A stretch of 64,000 nt of DNA from assembly GCA_037200525.1 (NCBI GenBank), contig JBBCGG010000001.1, positions 1,158,501-1,222,500 of the forward strand, read 5' to 3'. Source of the DNA: Methylocella sp. (lineage in GTDB: Bacteria > Pseudomonadota > Alphaproteobacteria > Rhizobiales > Beijerinckiaceae). Shown in pieces: positions 35,942-45,590 of the stretch (the stretch's first letter is position 1; every line of letters begins with the position of its first letter). A model generated the notes under the pieces. It was not told where the DNA came from. It ran no database searches and worked only from the letters and a program-made list of their open reading frames with translations. Position numbers and translations under genes: made by a program.

Positions 35942-36451
35942 ATGCCAGATCTTTCCCTCGTTCTTAGCCCGCAAACGCCTGCCGATCTCGCCGCGATCGA
36001 GCGGCTTGACGAACGCGCGTTCGGGCCTGGCCGATTCGCCCGCTCGGCCTACCGCCTGCGTGAGGGGGTTGAGCCCGACTATGGCCTGTCATTTGTCGCG
36101 AGGGTCGGCACTTTGCTCGTCGGCGCGAACCGGATTACGCAGATTCGCTGCGGCGAAATTCCCGCCCTGTTGCTCGGCCCGCTGACGGTCGATCCGGCGT
36201 TTCAGTCCGGCGGCATCGGCGAAGCGCTGGTGCAAAAATCCCTTGAGGCGGCGCGCGCCGCTGGCCACCGCCTGGTCTTGCTGGTGGGGGATCTCCCCTA
36301 CTATGGCCGAATGGGCTTTGTTCCCGCGCCGCCTGGGCAGCTTATTTTCGTCGGCCCCGTCGACCCCGATCGTCTGCTCTATTGCGAGCTTGTCGAAGGC
36401 GCGTTCGCAGAGGCGCGGGGGAAAGTTTTGCGCGCGAGGGTGGAGGCTTGA
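35942..36451 (+). CDS. GNAT family N-acetyltransferase
   Basis: 169 residues from ATG 35942. The acetyl-CoA binding motif is LTVDPAFQSGGIGEALVQKSL (Q-x-x-G-x-G type), followed by the YYGRMGF signature of the YhbS-like subgroup. Acceptor substrate unknown. An upstream start at 35909 would add 11 residues. Confidence 0.87.
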   Translation: MPDLSLVLSPQTPADLAAIERLDERAFGPGRFARSAYRLREGVEPDYGLSFVARVGTLLVGANRITQIRCGEIPALLLGPLTVDPAFQSGGIGEALVQKSLEAARAAGHRLVLLVGDLPYYGRMGFVPAPPGQLIFVGPVDPDRLLYCELVEGAFAEARGKVLRARVEA

Positions 36452-36544
36452 TCCTTTAAATTCGTTGGCCAAGCCAATTCAGTGAATCTTGTTTGCAGTA
36501 GGGGGGTACGTCTTCCGTGCGGGCTTTAGTTTTCGATCCTCGCC

Positions 36545-38644
36545 CTAAGTCTCTTTGACCTTCGAGCCGCTTCGCCCTTCATAAAGCCAGGCCGTCACAA
36601 CGCTGCCCAGCAGCGCAATCAACCCGAGAAAGCCGATCGCGAGCGGAACGACGCCGACGCCTTTGACTTCGCTGGAGCCGGTGCGCTTGATCGCGGCATA
36701 GTCCGAGCCGCCATAGACCGGACTTTCCCGCATCGCGACAAGGCGCGGCAAAGCAATTTCTCCGTCCTCTCCATTGGCGATCCGCCGCACAGTGCCGCCG
36801 GTCGCCTCCGCCAGCCCTCTCAATCGCTCCGTTGTCGAGACGACATCCTGAAATTCGCGCGGATTTTCCGGCCCGACATTGGCGAGAACGGATAAGGCCC
36901 CATCGCTCAGCCGATAAAGGCCAAGCTCCGAGGCGTCGACGGACGCGCGGGAAAGTCCCGGCTCAGCCGGCGTCAGCGTTGCGGTGGTTTCCTGACCTGA
37001 CGGCGCGGTGATTTTTACCGGCGGCGTTTCGGGCAGAAGACTCTGGCGCTCGATCTCGATCATATGCCCGCGCACGGTGGCGCGCAGCGCCTCCTCCTCA
37101 AGCTCTGGCTCTTTCATCAGCCAATGGGCGAGGCGGCGCAACAAATCGAGGTGCGGGCCGCCGCCATCGAAGCCGCGCGCCCATAGCCACATCTGATCGC
37201 TGAGCAAAAGCGCGACGCGGCCCTTGCCTTCGCGCGACAAGACCAGCAATGGCTTCTGGTCGGCGCCTTCAAGGACGCTGGTTCCGCGCGCAACCTCAGC
37301 GTTGACCTGGCGGAACCAAGGACTCCACGTCGGTGGGCTCTGATCTCCGCCGGGCAGGCCGCGCGTGACCGGGTGTTTGGCGCCTTCCTTGGAGATCGCG
37401 GCGCGGAAGGCGCGTTCGGTCAGGCCGCCGGCGGGCCGCGCCGGCGAAATCCGCCCGAGCGGCGAATAATACAGACCATCCGGTCCAGAAAAATCGGGGC
37501 CAGCCGCCAGCATCAGCGCGCCGCCTTCGCGGACATAACGCACGATATTGTCGAAATAGATCAGCGGCAGAACGCTCTGGTTGGAATAGCGGTCGAACAC
37601 GATCAGATCGAATTCGTTGATCTTGCGGCCGAACAAATCGGCGGTCGGAAAAGCGATCAGCGACAATTCATTGATCGGAGTGCCGTCCTGCTTTTCCGGC
37701 GGCCTCAGAATCGTGAAATGCACCAGATCGACATTGGCGTCCGACTTCAGAAGATTGCGCCACATGCGCTCGCCCTGGTGCGGCTCGCCTGAAACGAGAA
37801 GCACCTTCAGCTTGTCGCGCACGCCATCGATCGTCACCACCGCCTTATTGTTGATCGCGGTCAGTTCGTCGGGCAAAGCCTCGACTTTGAGCTCGACGAC
37901 GTTTTGGCCGCCATGTTCGATCCGCACCGGCACGCGAACGCGCTCAGAAGGCTTCGTGATAATGGTTGCAATGGGGCTGCCGTCGCGACGAACCTTCAGA
38001 ACGACGGGATCGGTTTTATTGGCGGTGTCGAGCACGCGGAGTTCGATCGTTTGATCCTTGCCGACAATGCCGAAGCGAGGCGCTTCGAGAAGCTCGATGC
38101 GCCGGTCGCGCTCGCCTTCGTGGCCGGTGATCAGCGCGTGCAGCGGGGCTTTGAAGCCGAGCGCCGCAGAATCGGCCGGAATATCATCGACGAGGCCGTC
38201 GGTGACCATGAAAACGGCCCCAACTCGCTCGGAAGGCACGTCGGCGAGCCCGGCGTTCAAGGCCGAGAATAGGCGAGTGCCATCTTCTTCCGCATCCGTG
38301 CGACCGCTCTCGATGACGCGAACACCGACATTGCCGAGGCCGGCGAGGTTCTTTTCCAGTTCCGCGCGGGCCTTTTCCGTCTGCGCCTGCCGCTCGCCGA
38401 TGGTCTGGCTGCCGCTTTCATCGACGACAAGCGCCACGACGTCTTTCAAGCCGGTGCGATCCTCCCGCACGAGAGATGGATCAAAGAGGGCCAGCAACAA
38501 GAGGGCAAGGCCCAGCGCGCGGAGCCATGTCCCGCGCCGCCCTGCGTAAAAGCCAAGACCACTGACGATGAGAGCGAGCGCGCCGAAGCCGGCAAGGAGC
38601 GGCCAAGGCAGCAGCGGCGCGAAGGACAGGTTGAACTGGTTCAT
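36545..38644 (-). CDS. Large membrane protein with VWA/glutamine-amidotransferase-like periplasmic region
   Basis: 699 residues. Two N-terminal helices (LLAGFGALALIVSGLGFYAG, WLRALGLALLLLALFDPSL) and one C-terminal helix (VVPLAIGFLGLIALLGSVVTAWLY) anchor a large soluble part. That part starts VVALVVDESGSQTIGERQ, a degenerate von Willebrand A metal site (DxSxS), and later has a class I amidotransferase-like segment (LIVFDRYSNQSVL ... GGALMLAAGPDF). Homologues sit beside MoxR ATPase, DUF58 and BatA-type genes; here those partners are not in the window. Role unknown, perhaps envelope stress or folding. Confidence 0.75.
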   Translation of the reverse strand: MNQFNLSFAPLLPWPLLAGFGALALIVSGLGFYAGRRGTWLRALGLALLLLALFDPSLVREDRTGLKDVVALVVDESGSQTIGERQAQTEKARAELEKNLAGLGNVGVRVIESGRTDAEEDGTRLFSALNAGLADVPSERVGAVFMVTDGLVDDIPADSAALGFKAPLHALITGHEGERDRRIELLEAPRFGIVGKDQTIELRVLDTANKTDPVVLKVRRDGSPIATIITKPSERVRVPVRIEHGGQNVVELKVEALPDELTAINNKAVVTIDGVRDKLKVLLVSGEPHQGERMWRNLLKSDANVDLVHFTILRPPEKQDGTPINELSLIAFPTADLFGRKINEFDLIVFDRYSNQSVLPLIYFDNIVRYVREGGALMLAAGPDFSGPDGLYYSPLGRISPARPAGGLTERAFRAAISKEGAKHPVTRGLPGGDQSPPTWSPWFRQVNAEVARGTSVLEGADQKPLLVLSREGKGRVALLLSDQMWLWARGFDGGGPHLDLLRRLAHWLMKEPELEEEALRATVRGHMIEIERQSLLPETPPVKITAPSGQETTATLTPAEPGLSRASVDASELGLYRLSDGALSVLANVGPENPREFQDVVSTTERLRGLAEATGGTVRRIANGEDGEIALPRLVAMRESPVYGGSDYAAIKRTGSSEVKGVGVVPLAIGFLGLIALLGSVVTAWLYEGRSGSKVKET

Positions 38645-38821
38645 AAATAAACCTTGGAGACAGCCGGGACGCTATTCAAGACGCAAACTGGGTGTCGATA
38701 TCGAGGTCCCCACCCCGTCCCCGCTGGCCCGTTCGCGCGAGCCCAATTCTTAAAGTCACTCAATCCGTCAATTGTGGTCAAACCGCGTCTCGCGCAAACG
38801 CGCGTTGCCGTGCGGCCAAGA

Positions 38822-39676
38822 TCAAGATAGAGCCGCAGCCTCGGCCGTTTCCCAGAAACTCGGCCGCGCCGGCTCCAGCCTGCCGCCGATGCGCACCGGC
38901 GCAATCTGCGTCGCCAGTCCTTTCGCATCGATTTCGACCGCGACGCCGCAGAGGGTCGCAGCTCCCGTCGCGGGTTCAAACCGGGACGCCGGCAATTTCG
39001 TCGTGAATCTGCGGATCGGCTCTTCTTTTTCCATGCCGATCACTGAATCATAATCGCCGGTCATGCCGGCGTCGGTCATGTAGCCGGTGCCGTGGCGCAA
39101 GATCTGGTGATCGGCGGTCGGCACATGGGTATGGGTGCCGACGACGAGCGAGACGCGGCCGTCGACGAAATGGCCAAACGCCTGCTTCTCGCTTGAGGCC
39201 TCGCCGTGGAAATCGACGACTACGGCGTCGCAGCCAACTCCCAAGGGACAGGCCTCCAATTCGCGTTCGATCGCGGCGAAGGGGTCGTCCAGCGAATCCA
39301 TGAAAACGCGGCCAAGGAGGTTGACGACGAGAACGCGGCCCCCCGCGGCGGTCTCGATGAGATTGGCGCCCCGGCCCGGCGTTCCGCGCGGATAATTCAA
39401 TGGACGGATCAGGCGCGGCTGGCGTGCGATGAAGACCAGCGCCTCGCGCTGGTCGAACGCATGGTTGCCAAGCGTCACGCAATCCGCGCCAGCGCTGAGA
39501 AACTCGGCGCAAATAGTCTCGGTGATGCCAAATCCGCCTGCAGAATTCTCGCCATTGACGACCACGAAATCGAGGCTCCAGGCGAGGCGCAATTTTGGCA
39601 ACTGCTCCAGCAAAACGGTGCGCCCGGCGCGGCCGACGATATCACCGATAAAGAGCAGGCGCATATTTTGATCCAT
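38822..39676 (-). CDS. ymdB: TIGR00282 family metallophosphoesterase (YmdB-like)
   Basis: 284 residues. Dimetal-site motifs: MRLLFIGDIVGRAGR, VVNGENSAGG, DCVTLGNHAFD, VVDFHGEASSEK and LVVGTHTHVPTADHQIL. YmdB enzymes hydrolyse 2',3'-cyclic nucleotides in RNA turnover and signalling. The ATG at 39676 or the one four codons later (39664) could be the start; family members begin close to the second. It lies on the same strand as 5-FCL and zapA, as in many alphaproteobacteria. Confidence 0.93.
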   Translation of the reverse strand: MDQNMRLLFIGDIVGRAGRTVLLEQLPKLRLAWSLDFVVVNGENSAGGFGITETICAEFLSAGADCVTLGNHAFDQREALVFIARQPRLIRPLNYPRGTPGRGANLIETAAGGRVLVVNLLGRVFMDSLDDPFAAIERELEACPLGVGCDAVVVDFHGEASSEKQAFGHFVDGRVSLVVGTHTHVPTADHQILRHGTGYMTDAGMTGDYDSVIGMEKEEPIRRFTTKLPASRFEPATGAATLCGVAVEIDAKGLATQIAPVRIGGRLEPARPSFWETAEAAALS

Positions 39677-39757
39677 CGAGGCGGATTTCCCGGCAGAACC
39701 GAAGATGTCTTGCCGCGGGAAAATAAGGAGATCGCCGAGCGGGAATCCTTTTGCGCC

Positions 39758-40351
39758 TCATGGAGACGTCAAATCGTTCCCGCAGTCGATCAATTCCTGC
39801 TCTGTTAGCACGTAATCGAGCCGCTGGTCGTGGGCCTCATGCGGGATTTTCGGAGTCTCCTGGCTCGCATAGGCGACGCCGACGGCGCATATTTTCTTCT
39901 TGGCGCGGAGTCCGGCGAGGGTGCGGTCATAATAACCCGCCCCATAGCCGATCCTGTGGCCGGTTCTGTCAAACGCGGCCAGCGGCACGAACAGCAAATC
40001 AGGGGCGACTTCGGGCGCCGCGGGCGACGGTTCGGTAATACCCATCTTGCCCGTGACCGAGACATCGCCCGGGCGCCATAGCCGGAAGGTGAGAGGCGTG
40101 TCGCGAGGGCCGGTGATCGGCAGCGCCGTCAAAACGCCCGCGTCCGCCAGCCGCTCAAGGAGAGGCAGGGTCGAAGCCTCATCGCGCAAGGCAAAATATG
40201 CCGAGACGATGCCGGGCCGAAATCGCTCGACAAGCTCGAGCCCGGCGGTGGCGAGACGGTCGGCGAAGGCGGCGAGATCGACGCCCCCGGACGCGCGGCG
40301 GCGCGCCAAAGCCTCTGAACGCAAAACCGTTTTGGGGTGGGGAAGCTGCAT
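39758..40351 (-). CDS. 5-formyltetrahydrofolate cyclo-ligase
   Basis: 197 residues from ATG 40351 (MQLPHPKTVLRSEAL); a longer open frame reaches back into the 6S RNA and is not coding. The folate/ATP motif GYGAGYYDRTLAGL and PDLLFVPLAAFD are conserved. The enzyme returns 5-formyl-THF to the C1 pool using ATP. The gene order 5-FCL - 6S RNA - zapA is conserved across proteobacteria, and ssrS is often co-transcribed with this gene. Confidence 0.94.
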   Translation of the reverse strand: MQLPHPKTVLRSEALARRRASGGVDLAAFADRLATAGLELVERFRPGIVSAYFALRDEASTLPLLERLADAGVLTALPITGPRDTPLTFRLWRPGDVSVTGKMGITEPSPAAPEVAPDLLFVPLAAFDRTGHRIGYGAGYYDRTLAGLRAKKKICAVGVAYASQETPKIPHEAHDQRLDYVLTEQELIDCGNDLTSP

Positions 40352-40384
40352 TGGGTCGGAGGCTGAAAACCACGGGTGGCGTAA

Positions 40385-40540
40385 AAGCGCGGGGCCGCGA
40401 TGGCCGTGGGATATCGATCCCGGGAACCTACAACGTAGGTGGGCGCCATGTGGCCAAGCCCACGGGCAAGGCCAGGGACAGCTCCCTTTGAGATCGATAA
40501 GGCCCCGGGAATACTGATCCAGCACGCACCCCGCAGCTCC
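40385..40540 (-). ncRNA. ssrS: 6S RNA
   Basis: The gap between zapA and 5-FCL holds the conserved alphaproteobacterial 6S features on the minus strand. A closing stem GCGGGG (40534-40529) pairs with CCCCGC (40394-40389). There is an internal hairpin ACCTACGTTGTAGGT, and the TTCCCGGGATCGATATCCC stretch flanks the central bubble. About 150 bases long. 6S RNA mimics an open promoter and sequesters the housekeeping RNA polymerase in stationary phase. Exact ends are uncertain by about 10 bases. Confidence 0.85.
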
Positions 40541-40639
40541 GCTAGTGCAACTTAGGGTCTAAGCCGATGAAACGCCAGAGGGTCATGCTCGCAAAAGCAC
40601 AATTGCGCTTGATCGAGTTTCCGCCGCCCATGTTTCGGA

Positions 40640-41023
40640 TCAGAGCGTTTTTTCGTCGCTCCGTCCGGCGCCGTTGAGATCGTGCGCGACGCGCTCGATC
40701 CGCAGCGCCGCCTCGCCGAGGGAAATGGCGACGCGGTCGACCCACTCGTCCCGCCCGCGGATGGCGTTGGAGACATTTCCGTTGACGTCCGCGAGTTCAG
40801 CTTCCAATTGAGCGACGCGGGTTTTGGATTCCGCCAGTTCGTCGGCGATGGTGATGGCCGCCATGACGGTTAGCCGCTGATCGCCGATCTCTCCAAAATT
40901 TTGGCGCATGGCGGTGATTTTGGCGTCGACCAATTGCGCCATCTCGGCAAGATGAGCTTCCTCGCCCTCCTCGCACGCGACGCGATAGATCCGGCCCGCG
41001 ATCGTCACCGCAACTTGCGTCAT
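40640..41023 (-). CDS. zapA: Cell division protein ZapA
   Basis: 127 residues: MTQVAVTIAGRIYRVACEEGEE followed by HLAEMAQLVDAKI and a C-terminal coiled coil. ZapA bundles FtsZ filaments at midcell. Its position beside 6S RNA and the DUF4164 gene is the usual one. Confidence 0.93.
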   Translation of the reverse strand: MTQVAVTIAGRIYRVACEEGEEAHLAEMAQLVDAKITAMRQNFGEIGDQRLTVMAAITIADELAESKTRVAQLEAELADVNGNVSNAIRGRDEWVDRVAISLGEAALRIERVAHDLNGAGRSDEKTL

Positions 41024-41043
41024 TGCTCCGTTCCCCGAAACGT

Positions 41044-41334
41044 TTAGCCTTCGCGAACATCCGCGGCGGCCAAGACGGCCTGAATGGTCGCGCTGGCGTT
41101 TTTCAATCTGCGCGCGACCTCGTCGGCAGCCATTTCCAGCGAATTAGACCGTGCGACGGCGCCGTCGAGCTCAACCGCGAGCCGAGAGCGATCGTCCTGC
41201 ATTACGGCAAGCTCTTCTTCGAGATTGGCGCGCAAACCTTCCGCCTTGACGCGGCGCTCGCTTGCGGCCTCGAGCTGGTCGAGCGCCGAGACGAGTCGTT
41301 TCAAGGCGGCCTCGAGACGTTCATGAGTGGTCAT
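41044..41334 (-). CDS. DUF4164 coiled-coil protein
   Basis: 96 residues from ATG 41334 (MTTHERLEAALKRLVSALDQLE), almost entirely one long heptad-rich helix. DUF4164 proteins are encoded next to zapA in many Hyphomicrobiales, with unknown role; by analogy with ZapB, a ZapA-associated coiled coil is possible. A longer start at 41376 is less likely. It ends 20 bases before zapA. Confidence 0.8.
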   Translation of the reverse strand: MTTHERLEAALKRLVSALDQLEAASERRVKAEGLRANLEEELAVMQDDRSRLAVELDGAVARSNSLEMAADEVARRLKNASATIQAVLAAADVREG

Positions 41335-41893
41335 TTTGCGCTCGCATTCAGCTTTGCGATAATAGCGCATGATCAAGAAAAGTCTCTAAGTTTTCGGGTG
41401 CGATCGTGCATCGAAAAGTTTGGGATAAGAGAAAGTGATTGAGCCCAAAGCTGGGCAGGAGGCAATCGCTTGGGCGGCAAAGGTCTGCGCGAATCGCATT
41501 TTATTTGCGCTTTTCAGCTGCGTCCACAGCGCCGGCGGATGCGACGTAAAGAAGCATAAGCATTGCGTTGACAGTAACATAGCCAATGTTATCAAAGTTA
41601 AGGCTAATATATTGCGTTGCAAATAAAGATTGCCGCGCTAGGTCGATAGATGATTGCGCGCATGACGCGAATAATACCTCTGAAGGTAGTTCTGGATAGG
41701 CGATTTTGCGATCGTCGGCCGGAAGCTTTGAGGGGCGACGCGAAGCCTAGCCCAATGCGTTGGGCTCTCGTTGGGTCTTGTATTGGCGCAGGGATCACGA
41801 TAAGCGGCGGGTAAGCGTCCAAGTCTCAAAACTGGCGCTATCAAACAACGCGGCGCTCCAGACCCGAGCGCCGCCAGGGAAGGAGCATGAGAG
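41335..41893. other. Divergent intergenic region between DUF4164 and gap
   Basis: 559 bases without a supported gene. It contains a perfect hairpin AGCCCAA-TGCG-TTGGGCT (41749-41766) and the leader hairpin listed next. The middle is AT-rich (41560-41630) and probably holds the promoters. Relatives often have transketolase before gap; it is not present here. Confidence 0.55.
41850..41874 (+). promoter_or_regulatory. Leader hairpin before gap
   Basis: GCGGCGCTC-CAGACCC-GAGCGCCGC is a perfect nine-base-pair stem that ends six bases before the AAGGAG ribosome site of gap. In mRNA it would sit next to the translation start and could protect the 5' end or control translation. Confidence 0.5.
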
Positions 41894-42901
41894 ATGGCGG
41901 TTAGAGTCGCTATCAACGGGTTTGGTCGGATCGGACGCAATGTTCTGCGGGCGATCGCCGAATCCGGACGCAAGGACATTCAGATCGTCGCAATCAACGA
42001 TCTTGGCCCCGTCGAGACCAACGCCCATCTTCTCCGTTTCGATTCGATTCACGGCCGGTTTCCGGGCAAGGTCGAAGTCAAAGGCGATTCGATCGATTTC
42101 GGCGCTGGACCGATCAGGGTAACCGCCGTCCGCGATCCGCACGAGCTGCCGCATGCGGAGTTCGGCATCGACGTCGCTTTGGAATGCACCGGAATTTTCA
42201 CCTCGCGCGAGAAGGCCGCCGCGCATTTGAAGGCCGGGGCCAAACGCGTCCTCATCTCCGCGCCAAGCGACAACGCCGACTTGACGGTCGTCTTCGGCGT
42301 CAATCACCTCAAGCTGACTAAAGATCATCTCGTCGTCTCGAACGCGTCCTGCACAACAAATTGCCTCGCGCCCATCGCCAAAGTGTTGAATGATGCGATC
42401 GGGATAGAGACGGGGTTCATGACGACCATCCATTCCTATACCGGCGATCAGCCAACGCTCGATACGCTGCACAAGGATCTCTACCGCGCGCGCGCCGCTG
42501 CGCTGTCGATGATTCCAACCTCGACGGGCGCGGCGAAAGCGGTCGGCCTCGTTTTGCCGGAGCTGAAGGGCAAGCTCGACGGCTCCGCGATCCGCGTGCC
42601 GACGCCCAACGTCTCGGTTGTCGATTTCAAATTCGTAGCGAGCCGCGCGACCAGCGCGGAAGAGATTAACGAGACGGTGAAGCGCGCCGCAAATCGGCAG
42701 TTGAAAGGCATTCTATCTTTCACTGACAGCCCAAACGTCTCCACCGATTTCAACCACGATTCGCACTCATCCATTTTCCACATGGACCAGACGCGGGTGT
42801 TGGAAGGCACGTTCGTCCGCGTCTTGTCCTGGTACGACAATGAATGGGGTTTTTCGAATCGCATGGCCGATACAGCCGTCGCAATGGGGAAACTTCTATG
42901 A
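41894..42901 (+). CDS. gap: Glyceraldehyde-3-phosphate dehydrogenase
   Basis: 335 residues. NAD-binding INGFGRIGR at the N-terminus, catalytic [12 protein letters not shown] with Cys near residue 153, and the inorganic-phosphate loop STGAAKAV. It interconverts GAP and 1,3-bisphosphoglycerate. It overlaps pgk by four bases (ATGA), so the two steps are made together. In a serine-cycle methylotroph the pair would run mainly in the gluconeogenic direction. Confidence 0.97.
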   Translation: MAVRVAINGFGRIGRNVLRAIAESGRKDIQIVAINDLGPVETNAHLLRFDSIHGRFPGKVEVKGDSIDFGAGPIRVTAVRDPHELPHAEFGIDVALECTGIFTSREKAAAHLKAGAKRVLISAPSDNADLTVVFGVNHLKLTKDHLVVSNASCTTNCLAPIAKVLNDAIGIETGFMTTIHSYTGDQPTLDTLHKDLYRARAAALSMIPTSTGAAKAVGLVLPELKGKLDGSAIRVPTPNVSVVDFKFVASRATSAEEINETVKRAANRQLKGILSFTDSPNVSTDFNHDSHSSIFHMDQTRVLEGTFVRVLSWYDNEWGFSNRMADTAVAMGKLL

Positions 42902-44118
42902 CGAAATCCGGGTCATTATCGCCGTTTCCAACTCTCGACGACGCGGTTTTGGCGAGCAAAAGGATTCTTGTTCGCGTCGATCTCAACGTCCCGATGGAAA
43001 ACGGCAGAATCACCGATTTGACCCGGATCGACCGCATTCTGTCGAATATTCGGGAGATTTCGGAAAAGGGCGGCAAGGTCATTATCTTGTCGCATCTCGG
43101 GCGCCCGAAAAACGGACCGGAAGCGGAGACCTCGCTGAAGTCCGTGGCGGTCGCGCTTGAGCATGAGCTCAAGCATATGGTTTTTTTCGCCTCGGATTGC
43201 GTCGGGCCTGTCGCCCAAAGCGCCGTCGCCGCCTTGCGCAACGGCGATATACTTCTGCTTGAGAATACGAGGTTCCATTCCGGCGAAATCAAGAATGATC
43301 CGGCCTTCGTCGAGGCCCTCGCCGAACTCGGCGACCTTTATGTCAATGACGCCTTCTCAACCTCTCATCGCGCGCATGCCTCGACAGAGGGCATCGCCCG
43401 TCGCTTGCCCGCCTATGCCGGACGCACCATGCAGCGCGAGCTCGAAATGCTCACTAGCATGTTGGCGCATCCAGAACGCCCAATGGCGGCGATCGTCGGC
43501 GGCGCCAAAGTCTCGACCAAGCTGGAGCTGCTCGGCAATCTCATGCGCCGCGTCGAGTATTTGTTCATTGGCGGCGGCATGGCCAATACGTTCCTCGCCG
43601 CCAGCGGCAAGTCGGTCGGCAAATCCATCTATGAATCGCAGCTCGCCGAAGTCGCGCGGAAAATCATGGCCGACGCCGACGCCGCCAATTGCCAGGTCGT
43701 GCTTCCGGTCGATGCTATCGTCGCCTCCAAGCTGGAGCCGCACGCTGCAACGCGCGCGGTCGATATCGATAAAGTCGGCGAAAATGACATGATCCTCGAT
43801 ATCGGGCCACGCACGATCTCTAAGGTTGTGGGAATTTTAGGGGCCGCTCGAACCGTGGTCTGGAACGGACCGGTGGGCGCTTTCGAAATTCCGCCTTTCC
43901 AGACCGGGACCGTGGCGATCGCCAAAGTCGCGGCGGAATTGACCAAAACCCACTCTCTCGAAACCATCGCCGGCGGCGGCGATACGATCGCGGCGCTGAA
44001 CCAGGCTGGTTGTTTCGACGATTTCACCTATGTCTCGACGGCGGGCGGCGCTTTTCTTGAATGGCTCGAAGGCAAGTTGCTTCCAGGCGTCGAAGCGCTG
44101 CGGGGACAAAAGCAATAA
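42898..44118 (+). CDS. pgk: Phosphoglycerate kinase
   Basis: 406 residues from ATG 42898, which overlaps the gap stop codon; a longer frame within gap is not used. Motifs: [45 protein letters not shown], the hinge [13 protein letters not shown] and the nucleotide loop WNGPVGAFE, plus the C-terminal GGGDT. Transfers phosphate between 1,3-BPG and ADP. The fructose-bisphosphate aldolase often found next is absent. Confidence 0.97.
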   Translation: MTKSGSLSPFPTLDDAVLASKRILVRVDLNVPMENGRITDLTRIDRILSNIREISEKGGKVIILSHLGRPKNGPEAETSLKSVAVALEHELKHMVFFASDCVGPVAQSAVAALRNGDILLLENTRFHSGEIKNDPAFVEALAELGDLYVNDAFSTSHRAHASTEGIARRLPAYAGRTMQRELEMLTSMLAHPERPMAAIVGGAKVSTKLELLGNLMRRVEYLFIGGGMANTFLAASGKSVGKSIYESQLAEVARKIMADADAANCQVVLPVDAIVASKLEPHAATRAVDIDKVGENDMILDIGPRTISKVVGILGAARTVVWNGPVGAFEIPPFQTGTVAIAKVAAELTKTHSLETIAGGGDTIAALNQAGCFDDFTYVSTAGGAFLEWLEGKLLPGVEALRGQKQ

Positions 44119-44141
44119 TAACTTGCTCTTAAGATGACGCT

Positions 44142-45023
44142 TCAAGCCCGGCCGGTGCGTGAAAGGCCTTCCTTCGCAAGCTGGTTCGCCGGGTCGAACA
44201 CCAGCGCGCGCTGGTAAGATTCGATCGCTTTGGCGCGATTGCCGGATTTCTCATAGGCGAGGCCAAGGCCGGCCCAGGCTTCCGCGTTCTTGTTGTCGAC
44301 GTTGAGCGCGGCGTTGAAATCTTCGATCGCCTTGTCGTATTTGCCGGTGGCGATCAGGCTCTGTCCGCGCGCCTGATAGGGGGCTGCGGCGAAAGGATCG
44401 CGATCGATCGCATTGTCGAAATCGGTGATCGCCAGCGGATGGTTGCCCTCACGCTGATAAATCAAGCCGCGCGCGTGAAAGGCTTGAGCGCTTTCGGGAT
44501 TGAGCCTGATGGCATCATCAAGATCGGCGCGCGCGCCATCGAGATTGCCCTGCACCCGTTCAAGATTGGCGCGGCCGAGATAGGCTGGCGCATGGTTCGG
44601 ATTGGCCGCGATGGCGGAATTGAAATCGGCGAGGGCGGCGTCGTTGCGATTGACCTGACGATAGGCGAGAGCGCGGTTGGTCAAGGTCGCCGCGTTGGGG
44701 GAAATCTTGATCGCCTGGCTGAAATCGGCGATCGCTTCCGGAAACTTGCCAATCTTCGCGTAGGCGACGCCGCGGGTGCTATAGGCTTCAGCGCTGTTTG
44801 GGTTACGCTGCACCACGTCGGTAAGGGAGGCAAGATTGGCCGCGGCTTCCTCCGGCGACTGGTTGGCGACTTCGGCGACGCCAGTCCCGCTTTTGCCGAT
44901 AATGTTGCTTGTCGATTCGCATCCGGCCAACGCCAGTGAGGCGACGAGACTCAGCGCGCAATGCGACAGAATCCGACGCCGCCCACGCGTCCCGCTGTTG
45001 GCCATGATCGCGAAGGCCGTCAT
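44142..45023 (-). CDS. TPR lipoprotein (NlpI-like)
   Basis: 293 residues. A lipobox SLALAGC near residue 35 follows a hydrophobic stretch, so it is probably anchored to a membrane. About seven TPR units follow (AEAYSTRGVAYAKIGKFPEA, AATLTNRALAYRQVN, HAPAYLGRANLERVQG, AQAFHARGLIYQREGN, AAPYQARGQSLIATGKY, AEAWAGLGLAYEKSGN). The ATG at 45023 has GAGGA eight bases before it and is preferred over 45005. NlpI-like TPR lipoproteins act as adaptors for peptidoglycan hydrolases; that role here is inference. Confidence 0.85.
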   Translation of the reverse strand: MTAFAIMANSGTRGRRRILSHCALSLVASLALAGCESTSNIIGKSGTGVAEVANQSPEEAAANLASLTDVVQRNPNSAEAYSTRGVAYAKIGKFPEAIADFSQAIKISPNAATLTNRALAYRQVNRNDAALADFNSAIAANPNHAPAYLGRANLERVQGNLDGARADLDDAIRLNPESAQAFHARGLIYQREGNHPLAITDFDNAIDRDPFAAAPYQARGQSLIATGKYDKAIEDFNAALNVDNKNAEAWAGLGLAYEKSGNRAKAIESYQRALVFDPANQLAKEGLSRTGRA

Positions 45024-45144
45024 TCAGTCATCCTCATCCATCGTCGGCGCGTCTGCTGCTCTATCGCGTCGCGCCGCAAATGAAGCGATAGCTCAACGCC
45101 GGCCGAGCCATTCGCGTTTTCCTACCCTCTAGGGATGAGAAATA

Positions 45145-45384
45145 TCAGCGTGCGGCCAGAATGGGCTTGGGCTTCATCGGCAACAGGCCTTCGCGCTGCA
45201 TTTTCTTGCGAGCGAGCTTCCGGGCGCGGCGAATGGCTTCGGCTTTCTCGCGGGCGCGCTTTTCGGAAGGCTTTTCGTAATGGCCGCGAAGCTTCATTTC
45301 GCGGAAAATGCCCTCGCGCTGCATCTTTTTCTTGAGCGCCTTGAGCGCCTGATCGACATTATTGTCGCGAACGAGAACTTGCAC
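45145..45384 (-). CDS. rpsU: 30S ribosomal protein S21
   Basis: 79 residues, [27 protein letters not shown], followed by the basic helix typical of S21 and an alphaproteobacterial C-terminal extension. S21 helps mRNA binding at the 30S platform. Confidence 0.96.
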   Translation of the reverse strand: MQVLVRDNNVDQALKALKKKMQREGIFREMKLRGHYEKPSEKRAREKAEAIRRARKLARKKMQREGLLPMKPKPILAAR

Positions 45385-45590
45385 GCATGAGTCCTTGATG
45401 TGACGTCACGCCATCGCTTGATGCGACGGGCCTGACAGGAATGACGGAACAAAAAAACCGGCGCTGAAAAGCACCAGAAGATTTAAAGACTGGCGAATAG
45501 CAGCATCAAGGCTTGCTGTCCAGAGTTTCGCCCATTTTCCCGCCGCGAAAATCTTAGAACCGCAGCATAATTGTAACGGTTGGGCCGGTT

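Noticed and set aside
40352-40525. N-terminal extension of the 5-FCL frame
   Set aside because: It is translated 6S RNA (Pro/Trp/His-rich) and not protein-like; family proteins start at 40351.
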